The position numbers and the translations under genes are program-made. Shown here piece by piece: positions 1 to 9,265 of a DNA stretch of 64,000 nucleotides. Numbering within the stretch: position 1 is the stretch's first letter; each line of letters begins with the position of its first letter. The stretch comes from Bdellovibrio sp. ArHS. Its GTDB lineage: Bacteria > Bdellovibrionota > Bdellovibrionia > Bdellovibrionales > Bdellovibrionaceae. The stretch lies in contig NZ_JTEV01000019.1 of assembly GCF_000786105.1 (NCBI RefSeq), forward strand, positions 1 through 64,000, written 5' to 3'. The notes beneath the pieces are model-generated. The model did no database searches and was not told the origin of the DNA. It saw only the letters and a program-made list of their open reading frames with translations.

Positions 1-1
1 A

Positions 2-604
2 TGGGGAAAAATGGTGAAAAATACACTTCCTGATTTCCAGCCCTACGGGTTTGCGGGCGGTTTTTATGACCGATATACAGGGCTCGTTCGTTTTGGAGCA
101 CGCGATTATGATCCGGAGGTGGGTCGGTGGACTAGCAAGGACCCAATCTTGTTTGCTGGTGGGGATACTAATTTGTATGGGTATGTTGCCAACGATCCGG
201 TGAACTGGGTGGACCCCGATGGCTTGAGGAAGAACTTTGTTTTTCAGGGTGGAAACTTGTCCTTTTATGGGGATGCTGGTGAGCTACTTTTTGAGGGTCC
301 TGCTGTTTCAGGCCCATGGGGGAATGGAGCCCTGCCGAAAGGCTCGTATTCCGTCGGGGGTATGAGGGATGGTCGATCCGGATCATTTGCCTGCGATGGA
401 AGCAATGGGTATTCTTTAGACTTAGAAAGTAGAAGCCCCATCAATCGCAATCTCTTGAGAATCCATCCTGACGGCGGAACACCCGGAACAAAGGGATGTG
501 TAGGTGTGAGCTGTCAAAATGGAGCGGCGGATGCATTGGGTGAAATTCTTCGAGGAATTTATAATCAGCCCATGACGCCATGGATTGATCTGGATGTGAG
601 GTAG
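2..604 (+). CDS. Rhs-repeat protein, C-terminal part, with L,D-transpeptidase-like toxin tip (5' partial)
   Basis: The frame is open to the left edge, so only the C-terminus of a larger Rhs protein is visible. Numbered from the ATG at 11, residues 10-71 match the conserved end of the Rhs core (FARDYDP-type and [18 protein letters not shown]-type motifs). After this boundary comes a variable tip of about 125 residues. It contains R150-I-H152-P-D-G-G and G-T-K-G-C163-V-G-V, the His/Cys arrangement of YkuD and DUF2778-like L,D-transpeptidase folds used by some antibacterial effectors. I infer a periplasmic toxin acting on peptidoglycan. The next gene, 2 bp downstream, encodes a predicted periplasmic protein and is a good immunity candidate. 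The Rhs assignment is firm; the tip assignment is by motif only. Confidence 0.85.
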   Translation, partial: WGKMVKNTLPDFQPYGFAGGFYDRYTGLVRFGARDYDPEVGRWTSKDPILFAGGDTNLYGYVANDPVNWVDPDGLRKNFVFQGGNLSFYGDAGELLFEGPAVSGPWGNGALPKGSYSVGGMRDGRSGSFACDGSNGYSLDLESRSPINRNLLRIHPDGGTPGTKGCVGVSCQNGAADALGEILRGIYNQPMTPWIDLDVR

Positions 605-606
605 AT

Positions 607-1161
607 ATGAAGCATTTGTTCAGAACAACGGTCATTATTTTATTCGCCCTCTCTTCTTACGGTGAGGTCTCTCAATTTTCCCGATTTCAATCAGAGGTTA
701 CTCCCAAGCTTTCCATGATCCCCGATAAAGACGAGAAAGCCATTTTAGAGAATTACCTGACATATCTTGGGAGTGGTGAAGCAAAAATCTTGGAAAAGGT
801 AATTTCTGATTTGAAGAAAAAAGCGACGAAAAGCGGGAAGCCAGTTTCTCCTCGGTGGATTAGTTTTTTTGAAGGAAACAGCGAATTTTGCCTTCATAAA
901 AACCCAAATGTTTGCGAGTACAGTGTTGGCAGTGCTTCAAGCGAAAAACTAAAGCCAAGAATAGACAAGGGTGACAAGCTTGCGATGGAACTTATCCTTG
1001 TTTATTCGGCGGCAGTTGCGACGGATGGAGCAGATGCCGAGGGCCTTGAAGAATATCAAGGTGTGCTGAAAAAAAAATATCCTGAGCAAATTAAAAATAT
1101 AGAATCGAAGCATAAGTCGTTTTTCAAAAAACTGCCGATCAACTGGCTTGAAGGTGCCTAG
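607..1161 (+). CDS. Putative periplasmic immunity protein for the Rhs tip toxin
   Basis: The gene encodes 184 residues beginning with a signal peptide-like segment (MKHLFRTTVIILFALSSYGE). It starts 2 bp after the Rhs stop codon, and its ribosome binding site (GAGG) lies inside the end of the Rhs gene, so the two are translationally linked. The mature part is charged and mostly helical, and I recognise no family. Position and predicted export fit an immunity protein that neutralises a toxin acting in the periplasm; the function is inferred from context only. An unrelated secreted protein is the alternative. Confidence 0.6.
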   Translation: MKHLFRTTVIILFALSSYGEVSQFSRFQSEVTPKLSMIPDKDEKAILENYLTYLGSGEAKILEKVISDLKKKATKSGKPVSPRWISFFEGNSEFCLHKNPNVCEYSVGSASSEKLKPRIDKGDKLAMELILVYSAAVATDGADAEGLEEYQGVLKKKYPEQIKNIESKHKSFFKKLPINWLEGA

Positions 1162-1357
1162 TTCTTGTTGAAGGCGTGCCAAAATTACAGTTCCTCCACA
1201 GAACCCGTGCCATGAGCGTGCCAAAAAATTCGATAAAATTGGCAACGCAGGCACGATGTACAGAGTGGCGATGCCGCAATCCGTTGACACGCTAAAACAG
1301 GGGTTGGCACGGCCTGAAAATGCGACTTGATACGAATTTTTTCGAGGTTAGATTTTG

Positions 1358-1990
1358 ATGGATGACTGGTTCCTAAAGTTTGATGAAGTAATTCTTGGTT
1401 GGTTTCTGGGCGTCTTGAGCACACCACTGGTGATGTACTTCACGGCGATTGTTGAGCGAAGAAGATTTGAAAATGTTTTGAAAGAAGAGCTTCGAGAAGT
1501 TCGATTCCGGCTGGCCGCTTCAATATATTCACTCAGAAACCATCTTGGACAGATGGATAGACCCGCTCTTGAATGGATCGCTGTTGAATTGAACGCATAC
1601 CCCGCAGAACCCGTCCGAGATCGACTGCTTGCAGGAATACATCAAATGCTTCAACTTAACGATGCACAATTGACAGCACTGGCCGCTCGACCAAGAAATC
1701 CACTTGGAACAAAAGCAGTTCCCAAAGTTGCAATTCCGTACCTTTCGGCCAAGGTTGAGTCAATTGGTCTCCTATGTTCAAGCAGACAGAAGGAGCTCGT
1801 CAATCTGCTTCACTATGTTGAAGTCATCAATATTAAGGTCGAGGAATTGGCGGACTGGAACAGGATGACGTTTGAAGTCACGAATGATGAAAATCATGCT
1901 CTGATCTCTGGAAATGCCGACGTATCAATCCAGGCGATCATAACGGCAGCAGAACGAGCTTCTGCCTGCATCAAGAATTATCTGTCCTGA
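1358..1990 (+). CDS. Hypothetical protein with one N-terminal membrane segment
   Basis: This 210-residue protein starts at the ATG at 1358; a TTG three bases earlier is possible. One hydrophobic segment at about residues 9-27 (VILGWFLGVLSTPLVMYF) is followed by a charged helical cytoplasmic or periplasmic part beginning ERRRFENVLKEELREV. I recognise no family. It lies between the Rhs toxin module and a broken recombinase, so it probably belongs to the accessory segment. The 194 bp before it hold no gene, but contain a GCGTGCCAAAA-type string twice. Confidence 0.55.
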   Translation: MDDWFLKFDEVILGWFLGVLSTPLVMYFTAIVERRRFENVLKEELREVRFRLAASIYSLRNHLGQMDRPALEWIAVELNAYPAEPVRDRLLAGIHQMLQLNDAQLTALAARPRNPLGTKAVPKVAIPYLSAKVESIGLLCSSRQKELVNLLHYVEVINIKVEELADWNRMTFEVTNDENHALISGNADVSIQAIITAAERASACIKNYLS

Positions 1991-2007
1991 AAATTTTGAG
2001 CCGCAAA

Positions 2008-2277
2008 TCAAAAATCATAAGGTGTCGTCTTCTCTGTTTTCTTATCCGCGATTCCGCCATACATGAAAACCGTCATGTCGATGCTTCGGTGTCCAAGTAA
2101 AGCCTGAAGCTGAGAGAGCGTTCCTTCCTTGCGACGAAAGTGGTAAGCGAACGTGTGGCGGAAGGCGCAACTGTCAAAACTCCGCCTCGCTGCGATCTTG
2201 GACCTGAGACGCGCAAACTTTCGATAATATGAGACAACGGACCATGCATCGCCTTCTTTTGCAAAAATCCCGGCTAG
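2008..2277 (-). pseudogene. Tyrosine recombinase/integrase, C-terminal remnant
   Basis: Reading the minus strand from 2277 to a TGA ending at 2008 gives about 89 codons with no start codon, bounded upstream by an in-frame stop (2278-2280). The end carries the tyrosine recombinase C-terminal signature: FRHTFAYHF (box II Arg-His), LLGHRSIDMT (His box) and the presumed nucleophile in TVFMYGGI. The N-terminal catalytic and arm-binding domains are missing. The histidine usually found three residues before the box II Arg appears as Cys. It is probably the relic of the element that brought in the Rhs module. The AT-rich 150 bp to its right hold no gene and probably contain the promoter of the next operon. 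Confidence 0.7.
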
Positions 2278-2430
2278 TCAATATATTCGTCAAGTCCAGA
2301 AGATACCCACTTGTGCCATGCATAATTTTTTATTTGTTTATATAAACTAGATTTACTTTGCAAGCGGTAATCATTTTAAATACTATTTCTGAAAACATTC
2401 TGAAAGAGCATCAGTTTCAGGGAGGAAAAG

Positions 2431-4710
2431 ATGTTTAGACTGATATTCACAGGCATACTCCTGTGGGCAAGTTGTGCATTTTCGACTGCGAAAGACTCCA
2501 AAAATTTAAGTAGTTTGGAGTTCACTCGATTAATTAAAAAATTAAACATTAGTAGTCAGTATTCAATCGGCAGCATTCGTCTTTCACCTTCACAACCCAA
2601 GCAGGGCGACAAAGTTACAGTATTTATTGAGCTATCTACCGAGTTTGAGGGAAATAAAACTGTTCGATCTGTTGTTGCACTTAAAGTTAATGGCGCAGAT
2701 GTGAAGGTTAGCAGCCGTAGCGAGCGGCTTTGGATTTCTTCACCGATTACATTTCATTCCACGGGGCCACAAAGTATCGAAATCCAAGCATTCGTTGAAG
2801 ATGCGAATGTGAGTAATCAGTTGCATCAAGCGTTAATGGTATTAAATCGTGAAATAGATCAGCTGAGTAATGAGATTCTAAGAGAGTTGGACCCAATCCG
2901 TAGAGCCCAACTTGAAGCAACGTTGGATCAAAAGAATACCCAAAAAATAGACTTTGAAAATACTTTGAATTCCCTAAAAAGGGCGGTCGCTACCAAGACT
3001 GAGGTTGTCTCTGTGACCCCCGCCTCAGGAACGATATATCCTACCATAAATAGTCTAGAGCCTAACTATGGTTCGATATCTGGTGGGTATCAGGTTAAGG
3101 CAGTGGGTGAAAATCTTTCGAATGTTCAGTCATTAAAGATTGGTGGCGTGACATTAAACTCTTCTCAACTCTCTATTTCAAACAGTGATATCACATTTAA
3201 TGTACCGCCCATGTCCGTAGGAATGCATGATATAGCGGTTACCCGGATGATCGATGGGCTTGAGGCTACGACTGAGCTAAAAAATGCATTTTTTGCGTTA
3301 GACGGAAATATATCTGGTCCCAGCAACAGCCATCCAGTCGCTTTTGCCGGCTTCCCGCAGCATACTCAGTCAGGGGTTTCCACTTCATTAGATGGCTCTA
3401 GATCATATGATGACGGTGGACAGTCCCTGACTTATTCTTGGTCAGTTGTCTCAAAACCCGAAGGTGCGACAGTGCTCGACGGAATCTTAAGTGATCCCAC
3501 TGTTATTAATCCGTCTTTTCTGGCCCACACTGCTGGCAGCTATGTTCTTGCTCTTGTTGTTTCCAATGGCGCCTTAGAGAGCGTTCCATCATTGACTGTA
3601 ATTACCGTAGGGGAATTAGAAGCCGTTACTGTGATACCTCAAAGTATCGCGGGAACAGCTGTGGATGGATCATTTTATGTTGGTATGTTCCGGGTTTGTA
3701 ACAATTTGAATTCCGAGGCCTCATACCAAATTATGGGTAGTGGATATTCGTTATTAATGGGAGCTAAGGCGGGCACTTTAATTGCCAGATCCTGTCTCAA
3801 CTTTCAATTTTCAGTAATCTATTCTGGGAATGGCGAATTGAAAATTGATATTCCGGTAATTCTAAAAGGCGTATCAAATTCTAGAAAGATCATCCAGGTG
3901 TCAATCACTCCTGCTTCGCCATCAAGCCTTTCTTTTTTCGGAAAATTCAACTCGCTACAGTGGTCTGGCGAGCAGAATATTGATGAGATTGCCGCAGTCT
4001 CTCCAGTTGGACTCTATGGTACTCATGACTCGGTAAGCACAACGGTGTTTGAAATAAGAAACCGATCTAATACGAGCTATACAATCACGAATCCTCCATT
4101 GATAACTCATATGGGAGGAGCAACGGGAATTTTTTCAGCATCTTTACCCCCGGGCGGGCTGAGTATCTGCGCCGGTTGCGTCAGTCAAATTTCAATTAAT
4201 GTTATGCCCGGCAACTTCAATGGCGCTGATACTGCCCAAGGTATATTTGAGTGGGATGCGATTCCTGGCGAAGCACCAAAAGTCTTCATTGTTAAAGCAG
4301 CGAAACTTCCGGCTCCAGCCAGCATTATTTATGAACTAAATTTCGGAGATGTTGAGGCGAATCGCTATGTCCCCACCCTTCATCCAAACATTCTAAACGA
4401 CTTTTTTCAGAACCTTCCAGCCTACAGCTTATTTAAGGTAACTGGGATAGCTGAAGGGTTAAGCGGAAAATTCGACTGGTTTCATTTGCCCTTCGCTCCG
4501 TTAATGCTGGGGTCGACTGACTATATTCAACCTACTATGAGTATTTCTGTAGATCTGAATCCGACGTCTACACTTGGTATAATTCAAGATGAAGTTTCGA
4601 TAGATATCGAGGGTTACACCACACCGCTTAAATATATTCTGAAAGCCAACATTATACCTCAGACATTACTACATAGAAAGCAAACCTCATCATCCGGGAG
4701 CGCTAAGTGA
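2431..4710 (+). CDS. Secreted multidomain protein with IPT/TIG and PKD-like domains
   Basis: The protein has 759 residues with a signal peptide (about 1-20) and a strong ribosome binding site (GGGAGG). Residues 40-125 form a predicted Ig-like beta domain. It is followed by a helical hairpin (about 127-186) that runs into another strand (TEVVSVTP). An IPT/TIG domain follows at about 204-290 (SLEPNYGSISGGYQVKAVGENL), then a PKD-like domain at about 301-393 (SLDGSRSYDDGG, LTYSWSVVSKPEG). The C-terminal half is beta-rich and unassigned. The Ig-plus-hairpin module recurs twice in the next gene, with which this one overlaps by GTGA. A surface or exported adhesive role is likely (inference). Confidence 0.8.
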   Translation: MFRLIFTGILLWASCAFSTAKDSKNLSSLEFTRLIKKLNISSQYSIGSIRLSPSQPKQGDKVTVFIELSTEFEGNKTVRSVVALKVNGADVKVSSRSERLWISSPITFHSTGPQSIEIQAFVEDANVSNQLHQALMVLNREIDQLSNEILRELDPIRRAQLEATLDQKNTQKIDFENTLNSLKRAVATKTEVVSVTPASGTIYPTINSLEPNYGSISGGYQVKAVGENLSNVQSLKIGGVTLNSSQLSISNSDITFNVPPMSVGMHDIAVTRMIDGLEATTELKNAFFALDGNISGPSNSHPVAFAGFPQHTQSGVSTSLDGSRSYDDGGQSLTYSWSVVSKPEGATVLDGILSDPTVINPSFLAHTAGSYVLALVVSNGALESVPSLTVITVGELEAVTVIPQSIAGTAVDGSFYVGMFRVCNNLNSEASYQIMGSGYSLLMGAKAGTLIARSCLNFQFSVIYSGNGELKIDIPVILKGVSNSRKIIQVSITPASPSSLSFFGKFNSLQWSGEQNIDEIAAVSPVGLYGTHDSVSTTVFEIRNRSNTSYTITNPPLITHMGGATGIFSASLPPGGLSICAGCVSQISINVMPGNFNGADTAQGIFEWDAIPGEAPKVFIVKAAKLPAPASIIYELNFGDVEANRYVPTLHPNILNDFFQNLPAYSLFKVTGIAEGLSGKFDWFHLPFAPLMLGSTDYIQPTMSISVDLNPTSTLGIIQDEVSIDIEGYTTPLKYILKANIIPQTLLHRKQTSSSGSAK

Positions 4711-7172
4711 AATCATTTTTTGTAATTACTTTTTTATTCTTTTCAAAGGTGTTTGCAGCGACACCGCAATTCATAGAGTTGCGCACCAATAAAGCTAGCT
4801 ATACTGTCGGAGAGAAAGTTGTCTTAATGGCTTCCGTGAAAACAAGCCCCACCGATCCAGACTCCGAAGTATTCGTGACGGGAACTTGGGGAGCTGCGCC
4901 AATTAAGCTGGTCAAGTTTTCTGATTTCGAGTCGGCGGCGGTAACACCTCCACTCGTGTCGCCTGGTCAGATGGTATTTCATGTCGACGCATATTTGCAA
5001 AACAAGCAGTTAGCTAAAAACATTTTGACTAGTGTTGCGAGTCTAGAACAGGAATCAATCAAGTTAAATAATTTGCTGTCGAAGGAAACTATTCCCGCGA
5101 AGAAAGCTAACCTTCAGCAGGCGATCGACAACAACAGTCAATTAAGGCAGGATTTACTTTCTCAGCTAAGTTCACACAGAACGCTGGTTGAATCGAAGGA
5201 CGTTACAGTTACCGTTGCCGCTGCATTACTCGAAAAGAAACTTGTTTCTGGATTGTCTTTAATTCCTGACCATTTGAACTACACATACTCGCTCGGTCAA
5301 AACGCGAATATCGCGGCAAGCGTGGATGCTGCAGCTCTTGGATACGACATTAAAGAAATTGATTTATTCCTTACTGCAAAGATAAACGCAAATCCATTAA
5401 TTGCAACACCGACGAACCCATCGTCTTTTAATATTTCAATTTCTTCTGCGAATCTTTCTTTAGGGAGCCATGAAGTAACAGCGAGTTTGACTGTTCGAAA
5501 TAAACGAGATGGTAAGTCGTTGAATGATGCCATCTCCGCGGGTTTTTTGTACAAATCTGAAATGATTCAAGAAAGGAACAAGGCGACTGATCCTAACTTA
5601 ATAGCCTATTATCAAAGCGAAATAGATGATTTGGATTTAATAATTGCGGCCTTTTCAGATGTTCTGGATAATCTAAAAATATTTATTGGGGACACTTTAA
5701 TCACGATCAAAGTTGAAGCGCCTAGTATTATTCTAAGTAAAGATTATATCGAAATTTATGAAGGAAGCAGAAGTTTCTATAATGTTTCATTGGTTGCGCA
5801 GCCCAGTTCTAGTGTTACCGTAGTAGCGGCTTCCCCTACTGCTGATGTCACGCTGTCGAATACCGACGGCCCACCTTGGGCGAATACAGCCACATTAACT
5901 TTCACAACTTCTAATTGGAATATTCCACAAAAGGTTAGTATTCGCACTCTTGAAGATTTCCTGGCCGACGGCGACGCAGTTCACTCGATAACACATACTG
6001 TTTCTGGAGGGGGAATCGCATCAGGTCAATACATGCCTGTTAGAGTAAGCCTCAAAGATAATGGAGCTACGCCTTTGGTTTGGGATAGCATATCAATGAA
6101 CAATCAGTCTGCGTGTGCGACCCGAGGCGGTGCCCTATATTGCTGGGGAAACAATTTAAACGGTCAGTTAGGCGTTGGCGACAAAGACGATAGAAATGTT
6201 CCAACTCCAGTGAAAGGTATGACGACTAACGTACAGTCAGTTAGCGTAGGTCAAAATTCAACATGTGCAGTTAAACAATCAGAACTCTACTGTTGGGGTA
6301 GTAACTATCAAGGACAGATCGGTCAAGGAATGGCGGGTGGAGAGTATCCAATTCCAACTAAGGTAAATTTGAACAATGTATTAAGTGTTGCCGTAGGGGA
6401 CTCAACTGCTTGCGCGATAACGAACAACACGTTCTTAAACCCACCTGAAAAAATGCTTTTCTGCTGGGGCTGGAACGCTGGGGGACAGTTGGGGCTGGGT
6501 GACAAGGCCGCCAGGAGTGCCCCTGCGCTAGTATCTGTAAGCAAGCCGAAACAGGTTTCGGTGGGGTATTTGCACACGTGCGCAGTCACAGAAACAGGTT
6601 CTCCGTACTGTTGGGGCAACAATTCCTTATACAAATTAGGCAATGGCCTTACCACGGAAAGTCTAACGCCGGTTTTGGCGAATCAATTCACAAATGGTTC
6701 GGTTTCTAAGATAGTGGCGGGGCATGAGAATACATGTGTGTTGGAAAATGGCGCTGTTCGATGCGTTGGTGCCAACACTTATGGTCAATTAGGGGACCCC
6801 AATTATATCGGTGGATCCTCTGCTTCACCAATTACGGCAGTTGGCTTATCGTCCTTGGTTACTGATGTTGAGCTTGCAAAAAGCTCTATCGCGGCCATTA
6901 AGGGTGGACTAGTATACTATTGGGGCTTTGTAGCAGTGCCGGCTGCAGGAATTCCTTCAAGCTTGAAAACTCCGACGATTATGTCGGGAGTAGAGAACGT
7001 CACCAGCATCGACTCAGAACAAAATGGTCAATGTGCTATTGGAGAGGGTAAGGCATTCTGCTGGGGCTTCGGCACAAAGGGAATGTTGGGTAATGGTCAG
7101 AACCAAAACTCAGATTCACCAGTCGAAGTTAACAGACCTAATTCTCTGCTCAGAAATACTACCAAATTCTAA
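4707..7172 (+). CDS. Secreted RCC1-repeat protein with Ig-plus-helical-hairpin modules
   Basis: It has 821 residues and starts at a GTG overlapping the previous stop (GTGA), so the two are coupled. The signal peptide covers about residues 1-18. Two Ig-like domains each end in a helical hairpin (about 103-165 and 265-328) leading into a strand (DVTVTV, TLITIKV). A Calx-beta-like domain lies at about 340-450. Roughly seven RCC1-type propeller blades follow from about 457 to 815, each with a C-x-h-CWG-N-GQLG signature (YCWGNNLNGQLGVGD, YCWGSNYQGQIGQG). The blades carry many paired cysteines, consistent with an extracytoplasmic location. It may bind a ligand at the cell surface (inference). Confidence 0.85.
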   Translation: MKSFFVITFLFFSKVFAATPQFIELRTNKASYTVGEKVVLMASVKTSPTDPDSEVFVTGTWGAAPIKLVKFSDFESAAVTPPLVSPGQMVFHVDAYLQNKQLAKNILTSVASLEQESIKLNNLLSKETIPAKKANLQQAIDNNSQLRQDLLSQLSSHRTLVESKDVTVTVAAALLEKKLVSGLSLIPDHLNYTYSLGQNANIAASVDAAALGYDIKEIDLFLTAKINANPLIATPTNPSSFNISISSANLSLGSHEVTASLTVRNKRDGKSLNDAISAGFLYKSEMIQERNKATDPNLIAYYQSEIDDLDLIIAAFSDVLDNLKIFIGDTLITIKVEAPSIILSKDYIEIYEGSRSFYNVSLVAQPSSSVTVVAASPTADVTLSNTDGPPWANTATLTFTTSNWNIPQKVSIRTLEDFLADGDAVHSITHTVSGGGIASGQYMPVRVSLKDNGATPLVWDSISMNNQSACATRGGALYCWGNNLNGQLGVGDKDDRNVPTPVKGMTTNVQSVSVGQNSTCAVKQSELYCWGSNYQGQIGQGMAGGEYPIPTKVNLNNVLSVAVGDSTACAITNNTFLNPPEKMLFCWGWNAGGQLGLGDKAARSAPALVSVSKPKQVSVGYLHTCAVTETGSPYCWGNNSLYKLGNGLTTESLTPVLANQFTNGSVSKIVAGHENTCVLENGAVRCVGANTYGQLGDPNYIGGSSASPITAVGLSSLVTDVELAKSSIAAIKGGLVYYWGFVAVPAAGIPSSLKTPTIMSGVENVTSIDSEQNGQCAIGEGKAFCWGFGTKGMLGNGQNQNSDSPVEVNRPNSLLRNTTKF

Positions 7173-7174
7173 AA

Positions 7175-7205
7175 TAAAAAGGGGCTTCATCAGCCCCTTT
7201 TTTAA
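7175..7205. terminator. Bidirectional Rho-independent terminator
   Basis: GGGGCT-TCATC-AGCCCC (7181-7197) is flanked by an A-run on the left and a T-run on the right, so it can serve the RCC1 gene (plus) and the acyl-CoA carboxylase operon (minus), which converge here. Confidence 0.85.
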
Positions 7206-7210
7206 TAGCC

Positions 7211-7738
7211 CTACGGCTCTTCAAATTTAATCAAGACAGCCCCGGATTCCACCGAGTCACCTTGTTTGACTTTGATCTCTTTGATCTTCACATCGCGAGT
7301 GGCGCGCATTTCGTTTTCCATTTTCATCGCTTCCATAATAAGAAGCGGTTTATTGGCTTTTACGATGTCGCCTTCTTTTGCAAAGATTTCGATGATCTTG
7401 CCTGGCATGCCGGACTTCAGCTCTTGATCAGCGCCGAAATTGCCGCCTTTTTTCAAAGATTCATGCAAGAGCATTTCATCATTGAATACTTTGATTGTGC
7501 GAAACGAGTTGCGAGTAAATACAGTGTATTCAGTGTCTTGCCCGATTACGTCAATCAAGTAAGACTTCCCTTCAAAAAGGAAGCTGATGTATTGCTCGGC
7601 CTCTTTAAAGTCACGTTTAGAAATGTCGTAGTGAGTCCAGCTTTTGCCCTCTTCCTGTAAAGAAACCTTCCAGGTCGTGCGCTGCTCAGTCACGTCGACT
7701 TTATATTTTTTGCCTTTTAGTTCTGCTTCGAAATACAT
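7211..7738 (-). CDS. Biotin carrier subunit of acyl-CoA carboxylase
   Basis: This 175-residue protein ends in a biotinyl domain with the classic EAMKMENE site; the Lys between the Mets is the biotinylated residue. The preceding GMPGKIIEI and later G-D-x-V signature complete the lipoyl/biotinyl fold (about 105-173). The N-terminal 100 residues resemble the linker region found in the C-terminus of propionyl-CoA carboxylase alpha subunits. It is the last gene of the three-gene unit and lies 1 bp after the biotin carboxylase, which suggests a two-chain split of an alpha subunit. Confidence 0.88.
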   Translation of the reverse strand: MYFEAELKGKKYKVDVTEQRTTWKVSLQEEGKSWTHYDISKRDFKEAEQYISFLFEGKSYLIDVIGQDTEYTVFTRNSFRTIKVFNDEMLLHESLKKGGNFGADQELKSGMPGKIIEIFAKEGDIVKANKPLLIMEAMKMENEMRATRDVKIKEIKVKQGDSVESGAVLIKFEEP

Positions 7739-7739
7739 G

Positions 7740-9242
7740 TTACGTCCTTAATTGAAGTTTACGACCGACGCGCTTCCAGTTCGAAGTCAGATTAAGCTGA
7801 CGAACGTCCTTGGATTTACGGTCATTGTAAGCGGTGATAGCCGCCGCGATCAAAAACACAGGGTCTTCAACTTCCTTAAAGAGCTGTGGTTCGATCACTT
7901 CAAAGTTCTTTTCAATAAACTGGGTCGTGTAAGATCCATCGCGGAATTTTGGATGATCCAAGATTGTTTTGTGAAGAACGATGTTGGTTTTAATTCCCGT
8001 TAGAACGAACTCAGACAACGCCCGTTGCATTCTATCAATGGCTTCGTCGCGCTTATCACCCCAAGTGATCACTTTCGCAATCATCGGATCATAGTAGATA
8101 GGCACTTCGTAGCCAGGGTACGCATAAGAGTCCACACGCATGAACGGACCTTGGGGATGGCGACAGGCGCGAATCACACCAGGGTGTGGTTTATAGGTAA
8201 TGGGATCCTCAGCGCAGATACGAGCTTCGATGGCGTGACCTTTTTGTTTAATGTCTTCTTGCTTGAAAGAAAGGGGCTTTCCAGCCGCCACATTGATTTG
8301 TTCTTTCACCAAATCAAAACCCGTCACGATTTCGGTGATGGGATGTTCCACCTGAAGACGTGTATTCATCTCCATGAAGTAGAATTCTTTGGTTGTGTTA
8401 TCGAAGATAAACTCAATCGTCCCGGCACCCACGTAGTTGATTTGTTTGGCAGCGCGAACAGCGGCCTCACCCATGCGCAGACGTACATCATTGGGCACAG
8501 ATGGCGACGGACATTCCTCAATGATCTTTTGGTGACGACGCTGAACCGAGCACTCACGTTCAAACAAGTGAACATGGTTTCCGTGTTTGTCGCCGAACAC
8601 TTGAATTTCAATGTGTTTGGGGTCGTTGATGAACTTTTCGATATAAACAGTCGGGTCAGCAAAGTAGTTCTGACCTTCAGAGCGGCAGGCACGGAAGGCA
8701 CTTTCCAGCTCGTCCATCTTGCGAACAACACGCATCCCTTTACCACCACCACCGGCCGAAGCTTTGATGATGACTGGCAAGCCGATCTTTTCGGCAATGG
8801 CCTGAGCTTGTTCAACAGTTTCAACCCCGCCATCGCTGCCGGGAACGGTCGGAACACCAGCTTTTTTCATCAAGGCTTTTGCAGAAAGTTTATCACCCAT
8901 GGATTCAATATTTGAAACCGTGGGGCCGATAAATGTGATGCCGGCCTCTTCCAAAGCTTTCGCAAAGACCGTGTTTTCAGAAAGAAAACCGTAGCCGGGG
9001 TGAATTGCATCCACGCCAGCTTGCTTCGCCACTTCGATGATTTTTTTGTAGTTCAAATAGCTTTCTTTCGAAGGAGAAGGCCCAATATGATAAGCCTCGT
9101 CCGCCAAGAAAACGTGAAGACTGTCGCGATCCGCATCAGAGAATACCGCGACAGAGCCGATACCCAACTCGCGGCAGGCGCGAGTGATACGGATGGCGAT
9201 TTCTCCACGGTTCGCAATCAGGATTTTTTTAAATAATGCCAT
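7740..9242 (-). CDS. accC: Biotin carboxylase subunit of acyl-CoA carboxylase
   Basis: The 500-residue ATP-grasp enzyme carboxylates biotin using ATP and bicarbonate. It begins with the biotin carboxylase N-terminal fold (KILIANRGEIAIRI). The glycine-rich ATP lid is ASAGGGGKGMR. Downstream are the Glu/Asn catalytic motif FYFMEMNTRLQVEHPITE and the biotin carboxylase C-domain. The length is slightly above the approximately 450 residues of AccC, as in propionyl/methylcrotonyl-CoA carboxylases with a separate carrier. Its partners are the carboxyltransferase upstream and the biotin carrier downstream. Whether it serves fatty-acid synthesis or acyl-CoA catabolism cannot be told from sequence alone. 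Confidence 0.92.
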   Translation of the reverse strand: MALFKKILIANRGEIAIRITRACRELGIGSVAVFSDADRDSLHVFLADEAYHIGPSPSKESYLNYKKIIEVAKQAGVDAIHPGYGFLSENTVFAKALEEAGITFIGPTVSNIESMGDKLSAKALMKKAGVPTVPGSDGGVETVEQAQAIAEKIGLPVIIKASAGGGGKGMRVVRKMDELESAFRACRSEGQNYFADPTVYIEKFINDPKHIEIQVFGDKHGNHVHLFERECSVQRRHQKIIEECPSPSVPNDVRLRMGEAAVRAAKQINYVGAGTIEFIFDNTTKEFYFMEMNTRLQVEHPITEIVTGFDLVKEQINVAAGKPLSFKQEDIKQKGHAIEARICAEDPITYKPHPGVIRACRHPQGPFMRVDSYAYPGYEVPIYYDPMIAKVITWGDKRDEAIDRMQRALSEFVLTGIKTNIVLHKTILDHPKFRDGSYTTQFIEKNFEVIEPQLFKEVEDPVFLIAAAITAYNDRKSKDVRQLNLTSNWKRVGRKLQLRT

Positions 9243-9265
9243 AGTAAAGCTTCCTCACCCTCTGA

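Noticed and set aside
8025-8915. A 296-codon open frame on the plus strand
   Set aside because: It is antisense to biotin carboxylase, whose motifs are clear; the plus frame has no recognisable domain.
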